A DNA stretch of 64,000 nucleotides from Clostridia bacterium. Its GTDB lineage: Bacteria > Bacillota > Clostridia > Christensenellales > Borkfalkiaceae. The notes beneath the pieces were generated by a model. It saw only the letters and a list, made by a program, of their open reading frames with translations, was not told the DNA's origin and did no database searches. The stretch is taken from NCBI GenBank assembly GCA_017626495.1, contig JAGAIP010000005.1, positions 248,001 to 312,000 of the forward strand, written 5' to 3'. Below are positions 16,656 through 23,653 of the stretch, piece by piece (position 1 is the stretch's first letter; every line of letters starts with the position of its first letter). A program made the translations under genes and the position numbers.

Positions 16656-17509
16656 AACTCCACTTCCGTATAATCTTCGGCGCGCTCCAAACTCAGCGCG
16701 CCGAGCTTGCCCTTTCTGAAATCGTCGACGACGGCTTTTTCTCCGCGCTCGTAATCGTAGTCTCCGCCGCGCTGTAAAAATCCTCTTCTCCGACAGACCG
16801 CGTTGAGAAGTTCGAGCGGTTCTTCCTCTTCCGTATTGAATTTCTCCTTGACGACGGCAGGATACATTGCGCGCAGTTCGGACAGGAGAGAGAGCGCGAT
16901 CTCGTCCATTTCGAGAATATCGTCGTTGATGCTGCCGATGTAGGCGAGGTGTCTTGCGAGAACCTGATTTTCAAAGGCGGGAGGCATCGTACCCGGGGTA
17001 TCCATGAGGTCGAATCCCTCGCACTTGATCCACTGCTTTCCGCGCGTAACGCCCGCCTTATCCCCCGTGATCGCCTTCTTTTCGCCGTGCAAAAGATTGA
17101 TGATGGTACTTTTGCCCGTATTCGGCACGCCGGAAACCATGAGACGGACGGGGCGAAGGTTGTTTTTCTCGGCGTTTTGTTTTCTTCTCTCTGCGGTGAG
17201 CCGCTCGATCTTTGCCGTCAGGGCGCGCTTTGCGGAAGAGCTCGTCGCCGTCAGTTTGACTGCCAACGCGCCCTTGCTCTCGATGAGTTTGACAAACGCG
17301 TCCGTTTTATTGCAATCGGCGAGATCCGCTTTGTTCAAAACGTATAAAATCGGTCTTTCGCCGAATACCGATTTGAGTTTCGGATTGAAAGACGCCGCAG
17401 GACATCTTGCGTCGAGCACCACGATGACGGCGTCGCACAAATCGATTTCTTCCTGCATCATGCGCATCGCCTTCGTCATGTGTCCGGGGAACCATTGAAT
17501 GTGTTTCAT
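16652..17509 (-). CDS. rbgA: Ribosome biogenesis GTPase YlqF/RbgA
   Basis: 285 residues. RbgA is a circularly permuted GTPase needed for late 50S assembly. The permuted motif order is clear: G4 NKAD near 58-61, then G1 GVPNTGKST near 125-133, then G3 DTPGTMPP near 170. The start MKHIQWFPGHMTKAMRMM is diagnostic. It lies 1 base after trmD and overlaps rnhB by 4 bases. Confidence 0.97.
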   Translation of the reverse strand: MKHIQWFPGHMTKAMRMMQEEIDLCDAVIVVLDARCPAASFNPKLKSVFGERPILYVLNKADLADCNKTDAFVKLIESKGALAVKLTATSSSAKRALTAKIERLTAERRKQNAEKNNLRPVRLMVSGVPNTGKSTIINLLHGEKKAITGDKAGVTRGKQWIKCEGFDLMDTPGTMPPAFENQVLARHLAYIGSINDDILEMDEIALSLLSELRAMYPAVVKEKFNTEEEEPLELLNAVCRRRGFLQRGGDYDYERGEKAVVDDFRKGKLGALSLERAEDYTEVEF

Positions 17510-17510
17510 A

Positions 17511-18179
17511 CTATTCTCCTAAAAGATCGGGACGGCGCTTTCTGGTGATTGCGATTGCCTGCCCCCTTCTCCATTCGTCGATTTTTGCGTGATTACCGCT
17601 CCTGAGTACTTCCGGAACGATCAGCCCCCGATATTCGACGGGGCGCGTGTATTGAGGATATTCGAGAAGATTTTCGGAAAAACTCTCGTCGACCAAAGAC
17701 CCTCCCGAAAGCACGCCGTCCACATACCGCGCGACGCAATCGGTGATGACCATGGCAGGGAGCTCTCCGCCCGTCAGAACGTAATCGCCGATGGAAACTT
17801 CCTCGTCGACGTACAGATCGAGCACGCGCTGATCGACCCCCTCGTAGTGTCCGCAGAGAAAAATGAGATGGTCGTATTCGAGGTATTCGAACACCATCTG
17901 TTGACGAAACACTCTGCCTTTCGGGCTCATGAAGATACGGCGAGCGCGATGATCGGGGTCCACCGCCTCGATGGCGGAACCGATGGGTTGCGGCATCATG
18001 ACCATGCCTGCCCCTCCGCCGAAAGGATAATCGTCGCATTTGAGATGTTTATCCTGCGTGTAGTCGCGGATATTGACGATTTCGAGTTCGAATTTTCCCC
18101 CTTTTACCGCGCGCCCGATGACGGACTGTCTGAGCGGTTCGAACATTTCGGGGAATAACGTTAAGATCGTGATTTTCAT
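17511..18179 (-). CDS. trmD: tRNA (guanine37-N1)-methyltransferase
   Basis: 222 residues. TrmD makes m1G37, which prevents +1 frameshifting. It starts MKITILTLFPEMFEPL, has DDYPFGGGAGMVMMPQPI near 60 and the SAM-knot region LCGHYEGVDQRVLDLYVDEE, SIGDYVLTGGELPAM near 110-145. It overlaps the end of aroA by 4 bases. Confidence 0.97.
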   Translation of the reverse strand: MKITILTLFPEMFEPLRQSVIGRAVKGGKFELEIVNIRDYTQDKHLKCDDYPFGGGAGMVMMPQPIGSAIEAVDPDHRARRIFMSPKGRVFRQQMVFEYLEYDHLIFLCGHYEGVDQRVLDLYVDEEVSIGDYVLTGGELPAMVITDCVARYVDGVLSGGSLVDESFSENLLEYPQYTRPVEYRGLIVPEVLRSGNHAKIDEWRRGQAIAITRKRRPDLLGE

Positions 18180-19411
18180 ATACCTTCTCTCAATGCGTCC
18201 AAAACGGAGAAATACTCCGCAAACGTCTTTTTACAGCACTCGGCGTTCTCGATGACGACGCCCTCTACCCTCTGCCCGATGAGGGAAAATCCCATCGCCA
18301 TGCGGTGGTCGTCATACGTTTTAACGGTTCCTCCGTGGAGCGCGGAAGGGTAAATCAGAATAGAATCCTCGCCCGTTTCCACCCTTGCGCCGAGTTTTTT
18401 GAGTTCCGTCGCCATTGCGGTGAGGCGGTCGCTTTCCTGCAAACGAATGTGCCCGATGCCCGTGATACGCGTAGGCGTGGACGCAAACGGCGCGATGCAG
18501 GCGAGAGTGATCGCCTGATCGGAAAAAGCGGACAAGTCCGCCTCGACGCCGCGGAGCGTTCCGCCCGTTACCGTCGTACCCTCCACCTTTGCGCCCATCG
18601 AGCGCAGAACGTCCAAAAAGGCGACGTCTCCCTGCAAGGACGGGAGCGTTACGCCCTGTACTTCCAGCGTATTGCCCGTAATCGCCGCGAGCGCGTAGAA
18701 ATAACAGGCGGCGGAAACGTCGGGTTCAATAACGTAGTCGCAGGCACGATAGTTTCCAGCAGGCACGAAAAAGGTATTTCCCTCCCGTTTCACGTCTATC
18801 CCGAACGAAGACATCATCTTGACCGTCATATCCACGTACGCCATGCCGTGCGTTCCCTGCACGTGGACGGTAAGTCCCCCGAACACGGGAGCCGCGATGA
18901 GGAGCGCACTCAAAAACTGCGAGCTGGAACGAACGTCGACGGTCACCTCGTTCTTCCGTTTGCCGCCCTTTAAGGTGAACGGAAAATGCCCCTCTTCTCC
19001 GCGATAGGTCACTTCCGCACCGAGGGAAACGAGGCTGTCGAGCAAGGGTTTCATGGGTCTTTTTCTCATCTGCTCGGAAGAATCGAGCTCGTACGTTCCA
19101 TCCGACAGTCCCAAAAAAGCGGTCAGAAATCGCGCCGCCGTGCCTGCGCTGCCGACGTAAACGGACGCGTCTTTCTTGCGACTTCCACCTTTGACGTACG
19201 CTTTCTCCCCTTGAATTTCAACGTCGTAGCCGAGAGAACGCACCGCGGATACGAACACCGACGCGTCGTCGCTCGTCTGAATGCCTGAAAGCGTGCCTTC
19301 CCCGGCGAGCACGGAGAGAAGGAGCGCCCTGTTTGTAATACTTTTCGACCCGGGAACGGACACGGACAACGACTTGTCCGTCCGAGGGAACAGCCGACAG
19401 AAATAATTCAA
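18176..19411 (-). CDS. aroA: 3-phosphoshikimate 1-carboxyvinyltransferase (EPSP synthase)
   Basis: 411 residues. It joins shikimate-3-phosphate and PEP in the shikimate pathway for aromatic amino acids. Signatures: VPGSKSITNRALLLSVLAGE near 20-38, GSAGTAARFLTAFLGL near 85, and RLQESDRLTAMATELKKLGA, with the KTYDDHRMAMGFSL segment near the end. It sits inside the rimM-trmD pair with 4-base overlaps on both sides, so it is translated as part of the ribosome-maturation operon. Confidence 0.96.
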   Translation of the reverse strand: MNYFCRLFPRTDKSLSVSVPGSKSITNRALLLSVLAGEGTLSGIQTSDDASVFVSAVRSLGYDVEIQGEKAYVKGGSRKKDASVYVGSAGTAARFLTAFLGLSDGTYELDSSEQMRKRPMKPLLDSLVSLGAEVTYRGEEGHFPFTLKGGKRKNEVTVDVRSSSQFLSALLIAAPVFGGLTVHVQGTHGMAYVDMTVKMMSSFGIDVKREGNTFFVPAGNYRACDYVIEPDVSAACYFYALAAITGNTLEVQGVTLPSLQGDVAFLDVLRSMGAKVEGTTVTGGTLRGVEADLSAFSDQAITLACIAPFASTPTRITGIGHIRLQESDRLTAMATELKKLGARVETGEDSILIYPSALHGGTVKTYDDHRMAMGFSLIGQRVEGVVIENAECCKKTFAEYFSVLDALREGI

Positions 19412-19905
19412 AGTACCGCAACCTCCGCAAAGCGTTTTTTATCCACGACGATTTTTCGAGCCGCGACGTCTACGGAGAGAATGACACCGTCGGGAACGGG
19501 GAACAAAATGCTCTTCTCTCCGCTCTGCACGGTGTAATATTCGGTCGCGGATTGCGTGACGTCGGTGAGGACGCCGATTACGGCTCCTTCGCTGTCTATC
19601 ACGGTGCAACCGAGCAGTTCCGCAACGTAAAACCTGCCCTCGGGGAGAGGTTTTCTCTCTTCGAAGGGAACGGTGATTTCCTTTCCGCGCAACAGCTCCG
19701 CGGCGTTTCTGTCGGGCACGCCGCGAAGTCCGAGATACGCCACCCCGTCTCCCGTGCGGAAGGACAGAACCTTATACGCCGTTCCGTCGAGAAAAATCTC
19801 CTTATAATAAGAAAGGTCCTGCGCCGTGTCCGTATAAGGCTGTACTTTGAGTTCTCCGCGAATGCCTTGCGGTTTGAGCACTTTTCCGATTGCAAACTGT
19901 TCCAT
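19408..19905 (-). CDS. rimM: Ribosome maturation factor RimM
   Basis: 165 residues from the ATG at 19905, supported by GAGGG upstream; the longer frame crosses a terminator-like hairpin. RimM binds S19 and helps 16S processing. The N-terminal domain starts MEQFAIGKVLKPQGIRGELK, and the PRC-barrel domain includes FYVAELLGCTVIDSEGAVIG and ILFPVPDGVILSVD. It overlaps aroA by 4 bases. Confidence 0.95.
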   Translation of the reverse strand: MEQFAIGKVLKPQGIRGELKVQPYTDTAQDLSYYKEIFLDGTAYKVLSFRTGDGVAYLGLRGVPDRNAAELLRGKEITVPFEERKPLPEGRFYVAELLGCTVIDSEGAVIGVLTDVTQSATEYYTVQSGEKSILFPVPDGVILSVDVAARKIVVDKKRFAEVAVL

Positions 19906-19921
19906 AAATCCCTCTTCTTGA

Positions 19922-19954
19922 CAAAAACCATCCGTTCCGAAACGGATGGTTTTT
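19922..19954 (-). terminator. Terminator-like hairpin between khpA and rimM
   Basis: AAAAACCATCCGTT and AACGGATGGTTTTT pair over 14 bases around loop CCGA, with T-run on both strands. It lies in the 52-base gap inside the operon, so it may cut expression of rimM-yraN below that of ffh-rpsP-khpA or mark a processing site. Confidence 0.75.
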
Positions 19955-19957
19955 CGC

Positions 19958-20197
19958 TTAGACTTTCTCTTTGATTTCGACGGTGTACTTCTTCGTTTCC
20001 TTTGCGGACGCCGCACGGACAAGCGTTCTCATTGCCTTTGCAATTTTTCCCTGCTTGCCGATGACCTTTCCCATATCGTCGGGAGAAAGGAACACGTCGA
20101 TTTCAACCGTCGTATCCGTTTCGTTGATCTGATACTCTGCCTCGTCGGCATTCTCAGCGAACTTGGAAACGATAAACTTTACTAAATCCAATACCAT
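19958..20197 (-). CDS. khpA: KH-domain RNA-binding protein KhpA
   Basis: 79 residues, a single KH domain with the GKVIGKQGKIAKAMRTLVRA motif that contains GxxG. KhpA (YlqC) forms a heterodimer with KhpB/Jag in Gram-positive bacteria and binds many RNAs, influencing cell division. The position between rpsP and rimM is the classic one. Confidence 0.95.
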   Translation of the reverse strand: MVLDLVKFIVSKFAENADEAEYQINETDTTVEIDVFLSPDDMGKVIGKQGKIAKAMRTLVRAASAKETKKYTVEIKEKV

Positions 20198-20251
20198 ACC
20201 GAAACCTCCTTGTGGTACATAAGGTGTATTGCTACATTGAACATGGATTTA

Positions 20252-20309
20252 TTCGGCGAGCCGCGGCTCGCCCTTTTCCCAGCGATCCGTTCCTAAACGG
20301 GAACGGTCA
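20252..20309 (-). other. Two GC-rich hairpins between rpsP and khpA
   Basis: GGCGAGCC/GGCTCGCC (20255-20272) forms an almost perfect palindrome and CCGTTCC/GGAACGG (20288-20307) a second stem. No U-run follows on the minus strand, so they are unlikely to be strong terminators; they may be processing or stability elements. Confidence 0.45.
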
Positions 20310-20313
20310 GATC

Positions 20314-20613
20314 TTAGTCCTTCTTCTTTTTCTTGTCGTTGGTCTTGGGCGCGGAAAGCTTATTGGACTGCTCCATTGCGCCGGACTTCACGAGAAGGCT
20401 CTTTACGGTTTCGGTGGGCTGAACACCCTTGGAAAGCCATGCCTTTGCCTTTTCTACGTCAACGTCGAGCACTGCGGGTTCTGCGCAAGGATTGTAGAAA
20501 CCGATTTTATCGATGTACTCACCGCTGCGCGCAACTCTGCTGTCCACAACTACGATACGGTAAACGGGAGCTTTCTTGTCGCCCATACGCATCATTCTCA
20601 TTTTTACTGCCAT
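20314..20613 (-). CDS. rpsP: 30S ribosomal protein S16 (bS16)
   Basis: 99 residues. S16 is needed for small-subunit assembly. It starts with VKMRMMRMGDKKAPVYRIVV and has DSRVARSGEYIDKIGFYNP; a Lys-rich tail (KKKKK) ends it. Between ffh and khpA, the usual order. The 115-base gap to khpA holds two GC-rich hairpins (20252-20275 and 20285-20309). Confidence 0.97.
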   Translation of the reverse strand: MAVKMRMMRMGDKKAPVYRIVVVDSRVARSGEYIDKIGFYNPCAEPAVLDVDVEKAKAWLSKGVQPTETVKSLLVKSGAMEQSNKLSAPKTNDKKKKKD

Positions 20614-20656
20614 GATCCTACCTCCAAATTGTAAAACTGTTTTTCTTCGTTTATGC

Positions 20657-21976
20657 TCAGAACGGCATCTTGAATCTTCCCTTTTTGCCTTTTACCTGTT
20701 TCATGAGAAGTTTCATCTGCTCGTACTGTTTCAAAAGTTGATTGATTTCCTGCACCGTCGTGCCGCTGCCTGCGGCGATCCTCTTCTTTCTCGAAGAATT
20801 GATGATGGACGGATTTTCGCGCTCTTTTACGGTCATGGAAAGAATGAGCGCTTTCGTCCTCTCCAACTTTTTCTCGTCGATATCTCCCTCGCCGATTTTG
20901 AGCTTGCCCATATTCGGCATCATGGAGAGCATCGCCTGCGCGCCGCCCATTTTCTTCATCGCCTCGAACTGTTCGAGATAGTCGGTCAGCGTGAACGTGT
21001 TGGAGCGCATTCGCTCCTGCATCTTCTTGGCTTGTTCTTCGGTAACCGCCTCTTGCGCCTTTTCGATGAGGGAAAGCACGTCGCCCATGCCGAGAATTCT
21101 GCCTGCCATTCTGTCGGGATAGAAAGGTTCCAGGTCGGTGAGCTTTTCGCCTACGCCGATAAACTTGATGGGTTTGCCCGTAACCGCCTTGATGGAAAGA
21201 CACGCGCCGCCCCTCGTATCGCCGTCGAGCTTGGTGAGAATGACGCCCGTGATTTCAAGCCGCTCGTTGAAGGTCTTTGCCACGTTGACCGCATCCTGAC
21301 CCGTCATGGAATCCACCGTAAGCAAAATCTCTGTGACGGCAATCGCTTTCGTGATCTCTTCGAGCTCCTTCATGAGCGCCTCGTCGATATGCAGACGACC
21401 GGCGGTATCGACGATGACGGTATCGAACCCGTTTTTCTTTGCGTACTCGACCGCCTCTTTCGCGGTCTTGACGGGATTTTGCGTTCCCCGTTCAAACACC
21501 TCTGCTCCTGCCTGTCCGCCGACCACTTTGAGCTGGTCGATTGCGGCGGGTCTGTAAATATCGCCTGCCACGAGAAGAGGGCGTTTGCCCTGCTTTTTGA
21601 GGAGCACGGCGAGTTTTCCGCAGAGCGTCGTTTTTCCTGCGCCCTGCAAACCGCACATCATGATGACGGTGGGAAGCTTGGAAGAAACTTCGAGCTTTGC
21701 ATTCTTGGAACCCATCAGCGCGGTGAGCTCCTCGTTGACGATTTTAATGACCTGTTGGGAAGGGTTGAGGGAAGTCAGAATCTCCTGCCCGACCGCCTTT
21801 TCGGAGACGTTTGCAATGAACTCTTTCGCGACTTTCAAATTGACGTCCGCCTCCAAAAGGGCAATGCGAACTTCTCTCATCGCCTGCTTGATTTCAAGCT
21901 CGGTGAGCCGTCCGCCTTTCGTCAGTTTTGAAAAGATGTGATTGAGTCGTTCGGAAAGAGATCCGAATAATGCCAT
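20657..21976 (-). CDS. ffh: Signal recognition particle protein Ffh
   Basis: 439 residues from the ATG at 21976; the longer frame overlaps ylxM. Ffh binds signal peptides and SRP RNA and hands ribosomes to FtsY. N domain starts MALFGSLSERLNHIFSKLTK; G1 is GLQGAGKTTLCGKLA near 107, then DTAGRLHIDEALM and TKLDGDTRGGACLS; the Met-rich M domain follows from about 300 with MKKMGGAQAMLSMMPNMGKL and RKKRIAAGSGTTVQEINQLL. Two bases after ylxM. Confidence 0.97.
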   Translation of the reverse strand: MALFGSLSERLNHIFSKLTKGGRLTELEIKQAMREVRIALLEADVNLKVAKEFIANVSEKAVGQEILTSLNPSQQVIKIVNEELTALMGSKNAKLEVSSKLPTVIMMCGLQGAGKTTLCGKLAVLLKKQGKRPLLVAGDIYRPAAIDQLKVVGGQAGAEVFERGTQNPVKTAKEAVEYAKKNGFDTVIVDTAGRLHIDEALMKELEEITKAIAVTEILLTVDSMTGQDAVNVAKTFNERLEITGVILTKLDGDTRGGACLSIKAVTGKPIKFIGVGEKLTDLEPFYPDRMAGRILGMGDVLSLIEKAQEAVTEEQAKKMQERMRSNTFTLTDYLEQFEAMKKMGGAQAMLSMMPNMGKLKIGEGDIDEKKLERTKALILSMTVKERENPSIINSSRKKRIAAGSGTTVQEINQLLKQYEQMKLLMKQVKGKKGRFKMPF

Positions 21977-21978
21977 TG

Positions 21979-22425
21979 TCAGTTCTCCAAATTGATCGTT
22001 TCTCCGATTTGAATGCTCTCTTCGAGGACTTTCAGTTCCCCGTTGAGCTCGGGATGCGTTTGTTTCGTCCGCTCTATCCATCTTCCCACATTCGTGAGGA
22101 CAAAGGAGAGCGTCCTGTTTACGTCTTGCATCGCTTTGAAATGTCCGAGTTTTTCCTCGTATTTTTCAAGCTGTCTCTTGCATTTGTTGATGCAGTCGGA
22201 AACGCTCTGACGGGACACCCCCGTTTCGTTCCCGATTTCGGAAAGGGATAGATCGTAGTTGAAGAAGAGATCGAGTACTTGTCTCTGCCTGTCCGTCAAC
22301 AATCCTTTATAGGTATCCCAAAGTTGAAGGAGCCTCAGGTTCTCCGCCATATGATCGGAAACGCCGTTTGCTTTCAGATAGAGTTCCGTCTCTTTTTCGT
22401 CCACCGTGTTCACCCTGTCAAGCAT
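21979..22425 (-). CDS. ylxM: YlxM-family SRP-associated helix-turn-helix protein
   Basis: 148 residues from the ATG at 22425. The promoter at 22445-22473 places the transcript start near 22438, which rules out the longer TTG-started frame. The YlxM core (WDTYKGLLTDRQRQVLDLFF, DLSLSEIGNETGVSRQSVSD, then KYEEKLGHF) has a sigma-70 region 4-like HTH. Members stimulate SRP GTPase activity. About 25 residues precede the usual start of the family; an ATG at 22350 would give the classical length but has no ribosome site. First gene of the ffh operon. Confidence 0.9.
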   Translation of the reverse strand: MLDRVNTVDEKETELYLKANGVSDHMAENLRLLQLWDTYKGLLTDRQRQVLDLFFNYDLSLSEIGNETGVSRQSVSDCINKCKRQLEKYEEKLGHFKAMQDVNRTLSFVLTNVGRWIERTKQTHPELNGELKVLEESIQIGETINLEN

Positions 22426-22489
22426 TCTTGCTTGATACCGTGTTATTTTAACAGAATCAAAAAGCCCTGTCAAGCATTTTTACTTGATA
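22413..22489 (-). repeat. Two 25-base direct repeats around the ylxM promoter
   Basis: CCCTGTCAAGC followed by an A/T-rich centre and CTTGATA occurs at 22413-22437 and 22465-22489 (23 of 25 bases equal, offset 52). Each copy contains the inverted repeat TCAAG/CTTGA. The upstream copy covers the -35 box and the downstream copy covers the ylxM start codon. Confidence 0.8.
22445..22473 (-). promoter_or_regulatory. Promoter of the ylxM-ffh operon
   Basis: TTGACA (22468-22473) and TAAAAT (22445-22450) on the minus strand, 17-base spacer. Leader of only about 13 bases before the ylxM start. Confidence 0.8.
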
Positions 22490-22507
22490 GGGCGTAAATT
22501 TTTTGTT

Positions 22508-22547
22508 TGAAAAAAGATATTCCGTTTTCACGCTTTTGCATGACGGA
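22508..22547 (-). terminator. Terminator after the regulator-membrane protein pair
   Basis: On the minus strand TTCCG, TCATGC, loop AAAA, GCGTGA and CGGAA form a two-part stem followed by TATCTTTTTT. Confidence 0.75.
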
Positions 22548-22565
22548 ACACATCGTCTTTTTCGC

Positions 22566-23195
22566 CTATTGATCCTTCCGATTTTTCAAGTTCCATTTCA
22601 TCTTCATGCAAATACCGCCGAGCACGATACAAAAAACGTACATACCTTGCATACCGAGCGATATCGGCGAATCCCCCATACACCAAAGGACGATACATAA
22701 AATCGTAAGCAAGCCCGATAGAAAGGCTAAGATATAGTATATTTTTCTCTCCAACGCTTTTCCCATATAGAAAAAACAAATGCCGCTTGCTAAAAATATC
22801 AAAATATCTCTGAGATACGATATATCCGTACCGAAAAAGATTAAGGAAAAACTAACGTACAAAAGCGGTGCGACGATGAGAACCAGGCCCCACATTAAAA
22901 ACAGCTTTTGCGTTCCTTTATCTTCCCTCTTGACGGATTGATAGAACAGCATAAACCAAAGGATGCGAATCGTCCAATCCATGACTTGCCTTAAAACCAC
23001 CCCGCTCGTGCTCCAAACGGCAAGCGTCTCACTCGTACAATGAAGGGCAAATAAAAGATTAAACAGGTAGCACGCTTCACCCAACAAGCCGTAGACAAGC
23101 AAAACAACGCCCAAATAAAAGAGATTATATTTGCTTTTCTTGATTGTATCATTCACGATTCTCAGATTCTCTTGCGCTTCTTCAATATTCATCAT
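22566..23195 (-). CDS. Multi-pass membrane protein next to an HTH regulator
   Basis: 209 residues with about six hydrophobic helices (roughly 25-48, 63-85, 98-118, 125-145, 150-172, 178-198), a short charged N-terminus with EEAQENLRIVNDTIKKSKYN and a basic C-terminus. I do not recognise a named family. The arrangement with a small winged-helix gene 3 bases upstream is common in Firmicutes, where regulator and membrane protein form a two-gene unit of unknown purpose, often linked to envelope stress or drug efflux. AT content is higher than in the ffh operon. Confidence 0.7.
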   Translation of the reverse strand: MMNIEEAQENLRIVNDTIKKSKYNLFYLGVVLLVYGLLGEACYLFNLLFALHCTSETLAVWSTSGVVLRQVMDWTIRILWFMLFYQSVKREDKGTQKLFLMWGLVLIVAPLLYVSFSLIFFGTDISYLRDILIFLASGICFFYMGKALERKIYYILAFLSGLLTILCIVLWCMGDSPISLGMQGMYVFCIVLGGICMKMKWNLKNRKDQ

Positions 23196-23198
23196 ACC

Positions 23199-23495
23199 TC
23201 ATTCTCCTTCCTTTACAGTTATTAAATCAGAAAGAAGTTTGACGTATGCTTCGAAATCGCATTTTCCACGTTCGGTCAGAGCCGCAACCGTATGGGATTT
23301 TTTCAAAACGAACGTCTTCGTGATGGAAACGTACCCCCATTCTTCGAGCTTCGTGAGCTGTACCGACAAATTTCCGTCCGTCGCTTTGGTAATGCTTTTC
23401 AGTTCGGAAAACGTCTTGTCGCCCGTAATCAGCATACTTATAATCACAAGCCTCAGCTTCGATTGAAATGCCTCGGGTATCTCATGCAGCTCCAT
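23199..23495 (-). CDS. Winged-helix transcriptional regulator (HTH_34-like)
   Basis: 98 residues, a single winged helix. The helix-turn-helix TFSELKSITKATDGNLSVQL and the wing LEEWGYVSITKTFVLKKSHT match the small MarR/ArsR-like regulators with an HTH_34 domain. It likely binds as a dimer and controls itself and the membrane protein behind it. Three TACTTTAT repeats surround the promoter (see the repeat entry). The start at 23495 has a GAGAGA-type site upstream. Confidence 0.85.
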   Translation of the reverse strand: MELHEIPEAFQSKLRLVIISMLITGDKTFSELKSITKATDGNLSVQLTKLEEWGYVSITKTFVLKKSHTVAALTERGKCDFEAYVKLLSDLITVKEGE

Positions 23496-23515
23496 ATCTC
23501 TCTCCTTTCTCTTTC

Positions 23516-23579
23516 TACTTTATATTATAAAGTACTTTATTCATTTTGTCAAGTCTTTTTTTACAAAAAATACTTTATT
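23516..23579. repeat. Three TACTTTAT repeats over the regulator promoter
   Basis: TACTTTAT occurs at 23516-23523, 23533-23540 and 23572-23579. The middle copy is part of the perfect palindrome ATAAAGTACTTTAT that fills the spacer between -35 and -10. This is what an operator for the neighbouring regulator would look like; the link is inferred. Confidence 0.6.
23524..23552 (-). promoter_or_regulatory. Promoter of the winged-helix regulator operon
   Basis: TTGACA (23547-23552) and TATAAT (23524-23529) on the minus strand, 17-base spacer, fully consensus. The spacer holds a palindrome that may be the operator. Confidence 0.88.
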
Positions 23580-23596
23580 TTACAAACTGCAATTCT

Positions 23597-23630
23597 AAAA
23601 AAGCCGAACGGATCGTTCCGCTCGGCTTTT
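23597..23630 (-). terminator. Terminator of the ABC-F gene
   Basis: GCCGAGCGGAAC and GATCCGTTCGGC form a stem followed by T6 on the minus strand. The 3' flank (CGCTCGGCTTTTCCTTTCGG) is repeated after ftsY. Confidence 0.88.
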
Positions 23631-23653
23631 CCTTTCGGTATCAGAAGAATCGT

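Noticed and set aside
22350-22473. TTG start at 22473 for a longer YlxM
   Set aside because: The TTG is the first triplet of the -35 box TTGACA of the operon promoter, so it cannot be in the mRNA.
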